From: Stictocephala bisonia
Lineage: Eukaryota > Arthropoda > Insecta > Hemiptera > Membracidae
Direction of reading: 5' to 3'
DNA length: 64,000 bases
NCBI GenBank assembly: GCA_035578905.1
Contig: JAQJVL010000201.1
Location: forward strand, 372,001-436,000
This document shows, one piece after another, positions 18,012 through 29,092 of the stretch; the stretch's first letter is position 1; the number at the start of each line of letters is the position of its first letter. The position numbers were made by a program, and so were the translations under genes. Under the pieces are notes generated by a model. It worked only from the letters and a program-made list of their open reading frames with translations, was not told where the DNA came from and searched no databases.

Positions 18012-18940
18012 CGGCACAATACAACAGAAATTATTTAGGAAAGATACCGTCAAGACAGGCTTTCTGTGCTGGCATAGCAGAAATCGCCTTGCTTAACTCT
18101 TCCTCCGTGACATTTTTAGAGATTTAGGGTTGCCAGTTTGCTCTTTTTTATTTCATTTAATTTATAAAGCAAATGTTTGTCAGAAGGATGGTAGGTCAGA
18201 AGAGGGACTTCTCAGTGAGTTCAAAAAGATCATGTCTACTCCGAATTTCCCCATCTTGCAAGATATCCCAAAACGTGCAGGGAAAATTAAATCTAGAAAA
18301 CCACCTCTTCGACTAGCTTCCTAGTTAACCTCAAACTAATTTTTGCCAGAAATCTTTTGGGCATTAACTTGGGATATGTTTGATGGTTGAAATAAGTTTC
18401 TGGTATCAGACCCTATGGCCGTCATTGCTGGAATGAAACTTCCTCATAAGGAACGGACTATGTTGAGTCATTTTTGCACGGATGTGGAATGATGCAACTA
18501 TTGGAAATATAAGTGTGGAAAGGCAAATGATCAGTAATGTGATTGCGTAGTCAAAGTTCAAACTATGGATCGTATACCGGTAGTTAATGAGTGCATTTTT
18601 TTAGGGGGGATCAGCTGGTCTTCATTCAATCAGTGAAACAAGTATTGAGTGGTTACGTAACCTGAATTTGGCTCTGTGACAGATCAATATTTAAACTCTT
18701 AAGACACAAGTACTTTGTACTTCAGTTTATATTATTTAACTTAACTAAACACTAACTGTCAAAAGAGCATTTTTTTTATTTTTAATGGTAGTTGCCATAG
18801 CTTAATCTACTGGCAACCCTGGGTGTCTCTAGAAATGTCATGGAAGAAGAGATAGCCGAGGAGATTTCTGCTATACCAGCAGGGAAAACAGCCTGGCTTG
18901 ATGGAATATTTGTAGAATTATTGTTGCATGCTGGTGGCAA
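18010..18940. mobile_element. inverted-repeat element whose arms contain RT sequence
   Basis: Left arm 18010-18136 and right arm 18810-18940 are inverted copies. The inner ends are AGGGTTGCCAG and CTGGCAACCCT (perfect). The outer parts encode, in opposite directions, the same RT block-1 region (ENVTEEE/RNVMEEE..., AISAMPA / EISAIPAGKTAWLDGIF). The 670-bp interior contains a short open stretch at 18130-18324 and is unrecognised. Possibly a GGGTTGCCAG-ended DNA transposon between two inverted RT copies, or a fold-back element that captured RT sequence. Confidence 0.55.
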
Positions 18941-18984
18941 AGTGAATCAATGACTTCAAACAGTCTACAGTAAGATACTACAAG

Positions 18985-18986
<2 letters not shown>

Positions 18987-19047
<61 letters not shown>
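18987..19047. repeat. (AT)n microsatellite, ~61 bp
   Basis: Pure alternating AT. It is followed by 19048-19426, AT-rich sequence with no recognised feature. Confidence 0.98.
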
Positions 19048-19051
<4 letters not shown>

Positions 19052-20259
19052 AGAGGTCACAAACTCGTGACAGTCCATCCAGGTCAGATTTGATGCTTGT
19101 TTTAAACCCAGTTCAGTTTTTTAAATTTGCTGTAAAGGCAAACAATTCCACCCCCAATTTTTTATTTTTCAAAAATAAAAATTAGTATATGGTGGCTAAA
19201 AATATATTTTAAAATCAATAATACCTAGCAGTAACTTTTTATAAATTTAGGCTCCTATAAAAAAAAAGTTTTTTTTTTGTAATAGAGTTATGTGCTGTAA
19301 CTTTGAATTGAAAATTAATTGTGCCTAGTCTCATTTGAATGATCAAATGTATTGATGTAAACAGTGTTTACAATATACATAACCAATAATAACAAAAAAA
19401 AGAAAGAAAATATCATGTCAAAATTACAATAAACTAGTGATGTGGGCCGGGAACATTGCCACTGGGAGGGAACTTATAAAATGGGAATATTGCCGGGAAT
19501 ATTTCCTTGGCCGGGGAAGATTCCCAAAAAGTGGGAATTTATAAGATTTTTTAGATTTTGAACAATTTAACACTAACTGAACTGTTATGAACTTTAAAAT
19601 AAGTTAATTAGGTAAGTTTCTACATTTTTATTCAATAACTAATGTTTAAATACACAAATTACCTTAAAATAACAAGTGGACATTTATAGAATTAAATTCC
19701 GGACCAGTAAACAAACTCCGACTGGTATTACAATATCAAATATTTTATAAACTTAATTTTATAAAAAAGATCATAGCTCTATTGTAAAGATTTTTTGAAA
19801 ATTAACTTGTATGTGTACAAATTCGATAGAGTACTACCATCTTATCAGAGTTAAACACAAAGGAGATCACAATCATACTATCTGGGTTCTTATAACAACT
19901 TTCTGGAGTTCAAATGCTAAAAACACTTTATAAAATGCCTATTTTACAGTTTTTAAACTTCAAGTTTGAAAGAGATATTGGTTGCACTGTGCTATGACTG
20001 TAAGGGGGAAATTTAGTTACTTCAGTGTTTGGGAGGGAATTTTCTTCTCCCTTTCAACCCCTAGAAACTTCATCCAGCAGCATTGCCAACTGAAGCTTTT
20101 AGAAAGGCAGCCATTTTGATTGCTGTGTGGTTGTTGCAGAGCCATTGTCAAGGGTACTACTACTTTGAGTAACAGTGTGAGATTGTAAGAGCAAGGGACA
20201 ATTTAGGAAGAAGAGCCTGACTCCAAGTAGGCCTCCTCTGAATTGTTCATTGATACAAA

Positions 20260-20481
20260 ATGGTGAAGAAAAAGAGAGTAATTTGGGACTTTTTTAATGT
20301 AAAAGGAAAAGGTGTTGTATGTAAATACTGTACTCAAGAGTACAAACAAGCCAATTCAGTTAACATGGAACGACATATTAGGAAATGTTTTAAATGCCCT
20401 GTTGAACCAGCAATGAAGAAGAAACTTCTTGATGATGGCGTATTTTGGATAAGAATTGCAAAGATGATAAATTTACTATAA
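20260..20481 (+). pseudogene. hAT transposase N-terminus: BED zinc finger
   Basis: 73 codons from the ATG. It starts MVKKKRVIWDFFNVKGKG and has the BED finger pattern C-x2-C-x14-H-x3-C in 'VCKYCTQEYKQANSVNMERH' and following 'IRKC'. BED fingers bind transposon ends. A TAA at 20479 stops it; the same frame reopens at 20539. Confidence 0.85.
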
Positions 20482-20538
20482 CCAACTGTTAATCTCATCA
20501 TTTCTATTGAGCCCAATTAACTTCAAATTCACAGAATT

Positions 20539-20814
20539 GTGAAAAAGTTGGATGAATCGGAGAGAAGTTTGGCAGACAACTTACCGTTATCTCCCCTTCA
20601 AAAATCTAAAGAAAAGAACGTAATGGATAAGTTTCAAGAAAGGAAAAGTTTTTGTATTGAAGCAATCCATCTCGCTGTATTTATGCTTGACTCCAAGATG
20701 CAGGGGATTACTCTTAACCCATCACAAATATTGGATGCCATAGGCTTCATTTGTGATTGTGCTCTACAGATGGGTATGGATGTTTTGATTGTGAGGGAGA
20801 GTATTGCTGACTAG
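20539..20814 (+). pseudogene. hAT transposase middle fragment
   Basis: 91 codons in the same frame as the BED piece. It begins with a short helix (MKKLDESERSLADNLPLSP) and contains 'CIEAIHLAVFMLDSKMQGIT', the segment that in hAT proteins precedes the C-terminal catalytic helix (AxxLDPxxxG-like). The RNase H core with its first two catalytic acids is absent, so an internal deletion lies between 20450 and 20560. Confidence 0.7.
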
Positions 20815-21286
20815 AGAGACAAGGAAGGCTTATTTTCTTAGGGAGGGCATGAGCGATAAAGAAAGAATTATTAGGCCTTTGTCTTGGTGGAGAGGATTAA
20901 GAGGAACGTGCGCCTTGGCTGATATAGCAATAAGGATTCTTGGAGCACCAGTAACCTCTGCTGCCACAAAGCGTACATTTAGTACATTTTCATGGATCCA
21001 TTCAAAGAAAAGGAACTGTCTGTCAACTGAGCAAGCTGCTAAGTTAACTTATTTGTCCCATAATTGGAGGCTGATGAACCCTTCACCACAAAAAAAGAAG
21101 GGTCCTAAAACCAGTGGCAACCCAGAAGATGTAGGAAAAGACCTAGATGACCTGGTTCATGTTGACGATTATGTGATGGAAACAAGTGGAAGTGAGGACG
21201 ATTTTCCTGGGTTTCCTTGTAGAGAAGAGAAGGAGGAAGAAGAAAAAGATGATGCCAAAGGTGTGATGGACTTTGAAAGCGACTAG
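20804..21286 (+). pseudogene. hAT transposase C-terminal dimerisation domain
   Basis: 160 codons, +1 frame relative to the previous piece, overlapping by 11 bases. 'LADIAIRILGAPVTSAATKR' followed by 'TFSTFSWIHSKKRNCLSTEQ' is the diagnostic hAT dimerisation block (LL..P.TSA.ER.FS....I...RN.L). An acidic tail (REEKEEEEKDD) follows. One frameshift separates it from 20814. Confidence 0.9.
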
Positions 21287-21709
21287 GCAATTCATCACTA
21301 AGTGCTTATGCAAGCAAACTGTAAAAATTATTGTTTTCTTGTTATTATTGAATTAAAATATGTTATTTCAACTTATAGCTTGTTTTGAGACTTATTTAAT
21401 CATAAAATTACTAAATTTGGCAATTATTCTAAGTTTTTAAACTATTGTCCTGTTAAATCATAAATTTCCAGGAAGTTTTTTTTTTTAATTATAATTTTTC
21501 CCATGAACTTTAAACAAGTATCTGTAGTTAAGTATCTGAGTTTCATTTTTATTGCATATTACCTATTGATCAATAGGTTTTGGTACTATCTTGTTTTAAA
21601 ATTATAAATTCCCGGGAATTTATGAATTTTGGGAATATTGCCGGCAGTATTCCCTGGGAATATTTCCATTAGTCAAAATTCCTGGGAATTTTACATCACT
21701 ACAATAAAT

Positions 21710-22558
21710 TGAATGAACTACTTAGTACATTTACTTTTATTTTATTTCATTTACTTAGCACATAGTGGTAATTTTTAGTAATTTCAAAATTTCTTAGTAG
21801 AAATATCATAAATTGTAAATTTTTGTTTTTTGAAATAAAGGTTTATTACTGGTGCGTCTTGTTTGTTACAAAACAAATGCGATTGAATGATATACTTTTG
21901 TATTTGGAATATTAAGTTAATTTCGCAACCCCCACAAACAATCTCATATTTTTAAATGGATTGTTATAAGTAAAGTAGAGCACTTTTATAATTTCTCTGG
22001 AAGTAGAATGAGAAACTTTTTAAAGTACAATTATGAAAAAATTTATTTTGTCGAGAAGGAACTCAGATGTTTATTCCAAATTAAATTTCTATCAAATGTT
22101 ATTCCTAAAACTTACTGAAATTTAGTTAAATTTATAAAAGCATCCAAATAATTTATAAATGATAATATAAATCTATCAAATTTATAAAATCATGTTCCTT
22201 TAAATATTATTGTGTTGTTAACAGAATAACGTTGGTTTCTGATTCATTGAGTAAAAGACTCATTTTTCTTACAAATTTTTCAATTTCGTACGTGAACCAT
22301 TATTATTCTACTCTGTAGAAGAGTTTTTATAACAGCTAACATATTTTCAGTCGTTATGTATAGTATATATATTTATATTTCAGCAGCTAAGCTCTGATGC
22401 ACTTCTCAAAGATATCATAATAAACATTATTGACTATTTTTTAGTCTTTTAGGATGGAATATAAAAAAGAATAGCAAGTGATGTGATAAAAAGTGAGAAT
22501 AACTAGTAATGCAAGTGTTATTACTTTTCAATATTGATATAACAATTTGTTGTAACAG
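21710..22558. other. intron sequence without recognised feature
   Basis: AT-rich NFU1 intron sequence up to the 22559 acceptor. I see no coding motif or repeat structure here. The same is true of 22694-23555 and 23671-24050. Confidence 0.6.
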
Positions 22559-22693
22559 GTTTTGGAACCAGGCCAAACGATAGATTTTCCTAATGGTACA
22601 GAAGCATATTGCTCCCCATTGGCTAAACTGTTGTTCCGAATCGAAGGAGTCAAATCTGTATTTTTTGGACCAGATTTTATCACAGTCACAAAG
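22559..22693 (+). CDS. NFU1: NFU1 exon: N domain middle
   Basis: 45 codons between acceptor TGTAACAG and donor GTGAGC, phase 0 at both ends. It encodes the hallmark '[19 protein letters not shown]' of the NFU N-terminal domain, preceded by a variable '[17 protein letters not shown]'. The codons are fully open and the residues match the family, so the exon is under constraint despite lying between transposons (16.7 kb of intron precedes it). Confidence 0.95.
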
Positions 22694-23555
22694 GTGAGCT
22701 ATTATGTGACATTTGATTTAAATAACTATTTCACAATTCCGACGTATCTTAGTGCATTAATCGGTACTATGAACTGAGGAGCAAACAAGTAACATCCAGG
22801 ATTTTATATTGTTGCTAAGCCAATATTGCTGTTGGATGCACAGATTGTAAAAGGTGAGTTTCATGTGTAAAAAGAGCCCAGTCTATGGATAGGATTAACT
22901 TTGTGGTTTTGTGATCATGTTGTAATAAGGCTACTATAGTCTCTCTGACTGCTTGCATACCAATTCTCCAGTGCACATATTTACACATTTTTATGATCAA
23001 CTGATCAAATGATTAGTTACTTCTAATCTTTAAACATTTCCTATGTTGAGTCGTTACTGACACACCTTTTACATGCATACTGCAGCTTGTTTAACAATGC
23101 TATTAGAAGTCCTGCACTTTAACTGCCTTTTAAAAAAAAAAATACAATATTAATGTTAGCTTATTTTACTGGTAAGTTAAAATAAATATAGTAAAATTAT
23201 TATTTTGACAAGTAATTTTAGATAGACTTTTCTAGCTATCAAATTTGATGAAAAAATCTTTCCTCATTTTTAGTGTTTTAGACTAGAACAAGTTGAGCTC
23301 ACACATACATATCACTTGTTGTGTAAATACAATTATCATAAAATCATATTGTACAGTGGTAATGGATTACCATAAAATTTATTTATCATAAAGTGATTTA
23401 TCATAAAATGATTTTATGTGTATGGGAAAGCGAGTAAGTAAAACTAAATACAAATCATAATCTATTCAGATAACCACACAAGTCAATAACATCTACTGAC
23501 TCAGGGTTGCAAATTTTTCAATATTTTTCTTTGCTTAACAATATTTTTTTTTAAG

Positions 23556-23670
23556 GTTGATGAAGATGTGGATTGGAAGCTAGTGAAACCAGAAATTTTT
23601 GCAACTATTATGGACTTTTTTGCCAGTGGTTTGCCGATTTTAACAGACGCCCAGCCTTCTTCTGACACTC
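23556..23670 (+). CDS. NFU1: NFU1 exon: N domain end
   Basis: 115 bases, phase 0 in, phase 1 out. The acceptor is an AAG after ten T residues; the donor is GTATGT. It encodes '[18 protein letters not shown]' and '[12 protein letters not shown]', the conserved tail of the N-terminal domain, and then the beginning of the linker (QPSSDT). Confidence 0.95.
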
Positions 23671-24054
23671 GTATGTTGTTGTTATTTTCTTCAAATATAT
23701 CTACTACTATATATTAGATTACAAGAATGAATGAAAAAAGAGATTTTTTGTTTATTAAAAACAGTTTTTCTCATGCCTATAATTTATAATGTGGTGTGAA
23801 ACGACTCTTGCTCTGGTATATATTGATATTTTTCTTTTTGAATTGTGGTAATGCAAAATACAATAGAAAAGATCTATAATCATGAGTTATAGGTATATGT
23901 GGGCTGACCAGAATTCTCAATAAATAGAAGGAAAGAATAAAGTTGTTAAGCAAGCCAGAAAAATGTATATAGAAAGTTTGGATATTTTTATCATATTATC
24001 AGCGATTGTTTGATTTGCCAACAGAGCTGAATCATTTGAGAGATTAACAACCAA

Positions 24055-24330
24055 ATTTAAAATCAAAATATCTTTATTCATGATTGCATACAGGATACAA
24101 TGAATGGTATTCTACATAGTAATTATTTACTTATAGCTTTATATAACTTAATAAAAATTAATAACAAGAGCTTAAAAATAATACATTACAAATAATAATA
24201 GTTTTGTGCCTATCTAAAGCCTTCTAGTAATTTACTCATGAAATATTATTATAAAAATTATCAGCTCACAACTTGTCAGTTAAAACTGTAAGTTGGATAA
24301 AATATCATTTAGAAAATCAATATCAGGAAC
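24055..24330 (-). mobile_element. possible 3' UTR of a non-LTR element
   Basis: Read on the minus strand the segment ends with ATGAATAAAGATATTTTGAT, a tail like those of the other non-LTR copies here. No coding part remains. This is weak evidence based on the tail only. Confidence 0.35.
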
Positions 24331-24692
24331 CGTCATATACAAAAATAACAGTACATTTAAATCTAATTGGGAGCGTATATTAAATGGTGTATCACAAGAG
24401 TCAATCTTGGGACTACTACTGTTTTTATTTTGTATAAATGACTTGCTTAATTTATATATCTACTAGCCTAATTCTCTATGGCAATTATAGATGTGCCAAA
24501 CTTCTGTTTCAAAGAAGCAGCTTAGCTTAAAGCAGTTGGCATTACTAAGCTGCCTAATTAAGCAGCTTATTAAAAGCAGTTTAGCTCAGCTACAGCACAC
24601 GTATTGGCACGTTGTTTCTGTATACCATTGTTTGCTGAAAATTGCTTAGCCAGCTTTAAAGTTGCTTCTATTTGATCTTATAATAAATTATA

Positions 24693-26024
24693 CGAGGTAC
24701 GTCCAGAAAGTAAGATCCGTTTGGTAATAAAAATAATTTGTCTACAGATACAGAAAAAATATTTATTGCACTAAAATCTACAACTCTTAAACTACTTTTC
24801 TACATAACTGCCGAAATTTTGCAGGCATTTGTCATAGCGTGGCACAAGTTTTTCTATGCCTTCTTCATAGAAGGTTGCCGCCTGTGTCTTCAACCATTTG
24901 GAAACATTTTCTTTCAGCTCTTCGTCATTGTTGAAGTGTTGACCGCCAAGGAAAGACTTCAGATGTAAGAACAGATGAAAGTCGCTAGGAGCGAGGTCAG
25001 GGCTGTACGGAGGATGGTCAAACACGTCCCAGCCAAATCCCTGTATGAGGTTTTTCGTCACATTTGCAGTGTGTGGCCGTGCATTGTCGTGAAGAAAAAC
25101 AACACCTTTGGACAGAAATCCTCGGCGCTTATTCTGTATTGCGCGGCACAATTTCCTCAGTGTCTCGCAGTAAACTTCTGCATTGATTGTTTGACCTCGC
25201 GGTAAGAAATCAATCAGTAAGATGCCTTTCCTGTCCCAAAACACTGTGCACATGATTTTTCGAGGTGTCAAGATTTGTTTCGGCTTAACCTTTGCTGGAG
25301 ATGAAGTGTGCCTCCATTCCATTGATTGCCGCTTAGTTTCTGGGGTGTCATAAGAAACCCAAGTTTCATCTCCTGTGACTATCTGTGACAGAAAATCTTC
25401 ACCGCCTTCATCATAACGGTTCAAAAACTGAAGTGCACTACCCATCCGTTGTGTTTTGTGTTGCTCAGTAAGAATTTTCGGTACCCAACGTGAGCAAAGT
25501 TTTCGAAATTTCAGTTTTTCGGTAACAATTTCATGAATTAATGATAGTGAGATTTGGGGGAATTCCATAGCAAGAGCACTCATTGTAAACTTACGGTTTT
25601 CCTTGATCTTCTCATCAATCGTGTGAACCAGTTCTTCTGTAATCAAAGATGGACGCCCACTTTGTTCTTCATCATGCACTTCATTACGTCCTTCATTAAA
25701 CTGTCGGACCCATCTTCTCACCATTGAATCACTCATCGCATTTTGTCCGTAAACTTCGCAAATTTGCCGATAAATGTCAATCGGTTTCACTTTCTTAGCA
25801 TTCAGAAAACGAATCACAGATCTGATTTCACAAGCAGCGGGATTTTCGATCAACACCGACATTTTAAACAAGCACAACAAAGCGTACGAGACTGACAGCG
25901 ATCTCAAAATGGCGCACGTTTCTTCTCCTTGATACAGAGCGTCTGCCGGGCATGCGCGGAACTGCGATCGCAGCGCTGCAGCGGATATAAATGGAAACGG
26001 AACTTACTTTCTGGACGTACCTCG
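24693..26024 (-). mobile_element. full-length mariner transposon
   Basis: 1332 bp. The TIRs CGAGGTACGTCCAGAAAGTA pair almost perfectly at both ends (about 28 bp), and the target TA is duplicated at 24691-24692 and 26025-26026. It encodes one intact transposase on the minus strand. It sits inside the hAT-type MITE. Confidence 0.97.
24792..25862 (-). CDS. mariner transposase, intact (D,D34D)
   Basis: 356 residues from MSVLIENPAACEIRSVIRF; an in-frame ATG 15 codons upstream (25907) is possible but the shorter start fits the family length (~345). N-terminal helix-turn-helix pair with 'SMVRRWVRQFNEGR' and the linker 'WVPKILTEQH' (WVPHxL motif). Catalytic triad: 'VTGDETWV' , 'FLHDNARPHTA' and 'YSPDLAPSDFHLF'; in the long form these are D180, D274 and D309, so 34 residues separate the last two, exactly the mariner D34D spacing. 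No stop, frameshift or catalytic substitution. It cuts and pastes at TA. Confidence 0.96.
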   Translation of the reverse strand: MSVLIENPAACEIRSVIRFLNAKKVKPIDIYRQICEVYGQNAMSDSMVRRWVRQFNEGRNEVHDEEQSGRPSLITEELVHTIDEKIKENRKFTMSALAMEFPQISLSLIHEIVTEKLKFRKLCSRWVPKILTEQHKTQRMGSALQFLNRYDEGGEDFLSQIVTGDETWVSYDTPETKRQSMEWRHTSSPAKVKPKQILTPRKIMCTVFWDRKGILLIDFLPRGQTINAEVYCETLRKLCRAIQNKRRGFLSKGVVFLHDNARPHTANVTKNLIQGFGWDVFDHPPYSPDLAPSDFHLFLHLKSFLGGQHFNNDEELKENVSKWLKTQAATFYEEGIEKLVPRYDKCLQNFGSYVEK

Positions 26025-26837
26025 TAATATCAAATAGAATAGTTACACATACATATCAAACAGTTACAGCAAATATCTAAAGACAAGGCTATATAATTTC
26101 TTGGAGATGGTTTAATAACATTTGTGTATATCTTTCCATTAATAGAACATTTAATTCAAAATATATCGTACATAATAACAGTGCATCTCAACAGTACAGA
26201 GCTGCAGACAACAGCAGACAGCAACTAATATAGAAAAGTGCTTACTGTTCACTGCTGTTGGCCAACCTGCTTTCTGTAATTGTTGGGTGGGGATAGCTGC
26301 TGCCGAAAAACAGGTACCGTATTATCACTCAACTGTTTAGTAGCTGAGTTGCTTACTTTAATAAGCTGCTGCTTAGGCTTATTTAGCACATGATAATGGC
26401 AATGATACTACTGCAATTGTAAAAGCTGACAAGTGATTTATTAAATGTACAAGTCAGCCAGGCTCTGACAAGTTTGACAAACTGGTTTGAGATTAATGGT
26501 TTGAATCTTATCTGATTGAATTATGAATACCACAATCAAAAAATGAATTAGATGATAATATAATTTGTCATTCAAAAGTACTATCAAAATTAAACAGTTT
26601 AAAATACCTAGGCATAGAAATAGATTTACACCAACTTGAATAAAAACATTTAAATTCTTAAAACAATTAATTCTTTTTGTTTTAAAATATGATTTTAAGA
26701 AACACCATTGATGTTAAAACTCATGTAATGACTTATTTTGCTTACCTCTTTACAATTCTTCAATATAGAAATTAATTTTAGGGGAAGGAATCTGGGACTA
26801 ATACGATTTTTAAGATAAAGAAGATTTTTTTAGAATA

Positions 26838-29092
26838 CAGTACAACCCCGATAAGTCGGCCCCCGTTAACCCGGAAGTCCGGCTAACCCGGACCGATTTT
26901 CAATAAAAAAATAAAAAATCAGACAAACATTTTAAAAATAAAAACGTAATATTTTTGAGTGGTAGAGTATGTATGAATCGATGTCGCATCAGAATTTGAT
27001 GGGACTGTACGACAGTGAGTGTGTGACTCATGGCACACGGCGGCCGACTGGCGCCAGTGGCGGTCATTGTCCCGGATTCTCGGAAACAATAACAGACGCA
27101 CCCCTCCTCCGCGCTACCGCTACGCCGGGCTTCTCAGTTCTCGGTAGTCAGTACCGTTCCTACCTCACTCCGCTCGCTTGTGCCCGTGTTGTGTGTGTAG
27201 GCTACTGTATTGTTTACTTCTGTTCACATTCGTGTTGCAGATAGTGTTCTTCTTTTGTGTTGTGCGTTTGTTTTTATCTACGCGATGGCAACAAAACGTA
27301 AAAATGTTGTAGTGACAATGGAAAAGAGACTAGAGGCATTAGGTAGGATTGATAAAGGCGAATCTTTAAAAACAATTGCAGCATCTTATGGTGTCGGTAC
27401 ATCTACAGTATCGGATTGGAAAAAAAATAGGACAAAAATCGAAGAATTTTGTTTCAAGATGATAACAAAAGACAGTTTGGACAATCGGTGCAAAGCTAAG
27501 AAAGCTAAAAACGAGACTCTTGACGACGCTTTGTATGTCTGGTTTTGTGCGGAAAGGGAGCGTGGTTTGCCAGTGTCTGGGCCTATCATTCAAGAAAAGG
27601 CAATCAAGCTGAATAAACAGTTGCCTGATTGTGAACCAAATTTTACTGCAAGTCAAGGCTGGCTGGATAGGTGGAAAAAACGTCATGGTATTCGCCAACT
27701 ATCTATCACAGGAGAAAGCCTATCTGCGGACAGCAGCACTGCTGATGACTATAAAAACAAGTTTTTGGATTTTGTGAAAGAAGAAAATTTAACCGCAGAT
27801 CAAATATATAACGCCGATGAGACGGGTTTGTTTTACAGAATGTTGCCGAGTAAAACTTTGGCCTCAAAAACTGAAAAAGACGCAAAGGGATACAAAAAAA
27901 GCAAAGATCGATTGACAATAATGGCCTGCAGCAATGCTTCGGGGAAGCATAAATTTCCTCTACTCTTAATAGGAAAAGCGAAAAATCCGCGAGCACTAAA
28001 AAACGTAAATCGGGATTCTCTACCAGTTGTCTACAAGTCTCAAAGAAGTGCATGGATGGACAGCATCACTTTTAAAAACTGGTTTTTTGATTGTTTTGTG
28101 CCAGGTGTGACTAAATATTTAAAAGACTGTGGGTTGCCAATTAAAGCAGTCCTACTAATTGATAATGCTCCTTCACATCCGTCTGCAGATGTGCTGGTCA
28201 GTGGGGACATTACCGTCAGGTTTTTGCCGCCTAATGTAACATCGATATTACAGCCCATGGACCAGGGGGTTCTGGAGAAAATCAAAAAGGTTTACAGAAG
28301 ACAGATGCTAAGCACAATCATTGACAATGAAGAACACGGTGTAGTTGAGATTCTCAAAACATTTAATGTGAAAACTGTAATGTACATGATTGCAGAATCT
28401 TGGGAACAAGTGTCTAGAATAAGCTTAATTAAATCTTGGAAAAAACTGTGGAAGGGTGTATGCGACTTGCCTGAAAATATAATTCAACCAGTGGGGAACT
28501 ATAATGTGGAAAATGACACACCAGAGGATGTCCATCCCCAAGAACTTTTGGATATGTTCCAAAATATTGATGGCTGCTCTGAAGTCGATGAAAATGACAT
28601 TAATCTGTGGTTAGAGGCAGACAATAACGGAGGCTATGAGCCACTTACTGACGAGGAAGTGATCGCGTCGTGTTTACCTGATGCTAACGAATCAGACGCT
28701 GAGGAGGCAGACGGGGACATTGAAGGTCAAGTGATGAGTCATGGAGATGCAGTGACGCAACTAAACGAACTAATGGTTTACTTCGAGCGGCAGGCAGAAA
28801 CATCGCCGGCTGAATTGCTCATGTTGAAGGGACTGCGGGATCGCACAGCACGCAAGCGGCAGACAACATTGGCACAACCAAAGCTGACTGAGTTTTTTAC
28901 CAGGAAATGAACAGTTATGTATGTAACTGAGATGTACTGTACATATGTTTGACGTTTTTACAATTATAATGGAGTTTATCTGTAAGTATACCGTATTTTA
29001 TTAATTTTTACCTCATTCTCCGGCTAACCCGGATTTTCGTTAACCCGGATCGGCCGCGGTCCCGATTAATCCGACTTATCGAGGTTCCACTG
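26838..29092 (+). mobile_element. full-length Tigger (pogo-family) transposon
   Basis: 2255 bp. The TIR is CAGTACAACCCCGATAAGTC at the left; the right end, reverse-complemented, is CAGTGGAACCTCGATAAGTC. TA is at both outer edges (26836-26837, 29093-29094). Subterminal copies of the CCGGCTAACCCGG/GTTAACCCGG motif lie at both ends. It inserted in the C-terminal part of the old RT fragment. Confidence 0.96.
27285..28910 (+). CDS. Tigger transposase, intact, with C-terminal PIP-box-like motif
   Basis: 541 residues from MATKRKNVVV; an upstream ATG at 27210 adds 25 hydrophobic residues unlikely to be used. Domains: CENP-B-type N-terminal HTH (TIAASYGVGTSTVSDWKK), a second CENP-B HTH (about residues 75-140, SQGWLDRWKKRHG), DDE domain with 'IYNADETGLFYR' (D178), 'AVLLIDNAPSH' (D293) and 'PPNVTSILQPMDQGV' (D326), an acidic region (DDExxE-rich, 420-490), then the end 'QPKLTEFFTRK' (531-541). 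QxxLxxFF is the PCNA-binding PIP-box form; a PCNA interaction is known for Drosophila pogo. No stops or frameshifts. Confidence 0.95.
   Translation: MATKRKNVVVTMEKRLEALGRIDKGESLKTIAASYGVGTSTVSDWKKNRTKIEEFCFKMITKDSLDNRCKAKKAKNETLDDALYVWFCAERERGLPVSGPIIQEKAIKLNKQLPDCEPNFTASQGWLDRWKKRHGIRQLSITGESLSADSSTADDYKNKFLDFVKEENLTADQIYNADETGLFYRMLPSKTLASKTEKDAKGYKKSKDRLTIMACSNASGKHKFPLLLIGKAKNPRALKNVNRDSLPVVYKSQRSAWMDSITFKNWFFDCFVPGVTKYLKDCGLPIKAVLLIDNAPSHPSADVLVSGDITVRFLPPNVTSILQPMDQGVLEKIKKVYRRQMLSTIIDNEEHGVVEILKTFNVKTVMYMIAESWEQVSRISLIKSWKKLWKGVCDLPENIIQPVGNYNVENDTPEDVHPQELLDMFQNIDGCSEVDENDINLWLEADNNGGYEPLTDEEVIASCLPDANESDAEEADGDIEGQVMSHGDAVTQLNELMVYFERQAETSPAELLMLKGLRDRTARKRQTTLAQPKLTEFFTRK

Larger units (their letters stand above)
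19435..21701 (+). mobile_element. hAT-type DNA transposon, internally deleted
   Basis: TIR TAGTGATGT at the left pairs with ACATCACTA at the right (21693-21701). The flanks CAATAAAC (19427-19434) and CAATAAAT (21702-21709) are an 8-bp target-site duplication with one mismatch. Subterminal regions carry repeated GGGAATATT/GGGAATTT motifs with GCCGGG, likely transposase-binding sites. The coding region has a BED finger and a dimerisation domain but lacks most of the catalytic core. Confidence 0.9.
24486..26395. mobile_element. hAT-type MITE carrying an internal mariner
   Basis: The 8-bp duplication ATGGCAAT flanks it at 24478-24485 and 26396-26403. Ends are TATAGATGTGCCAAA and, reverse-complemented, TATCATGTGCTAAA. 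Excluding the mariner it is about 576 bp, with no ORF and several AAGCAGCTTA/TAAGCTGCT motifs near both ends that are probably transposase sites. Confidence 0.8.

Noticed and set aside
27366..28285. Antisense ORFs of 67-115 codons
   Set aside because: They lie opposite the intact Tigger transposase and have no recognisable motif; frame shadows.
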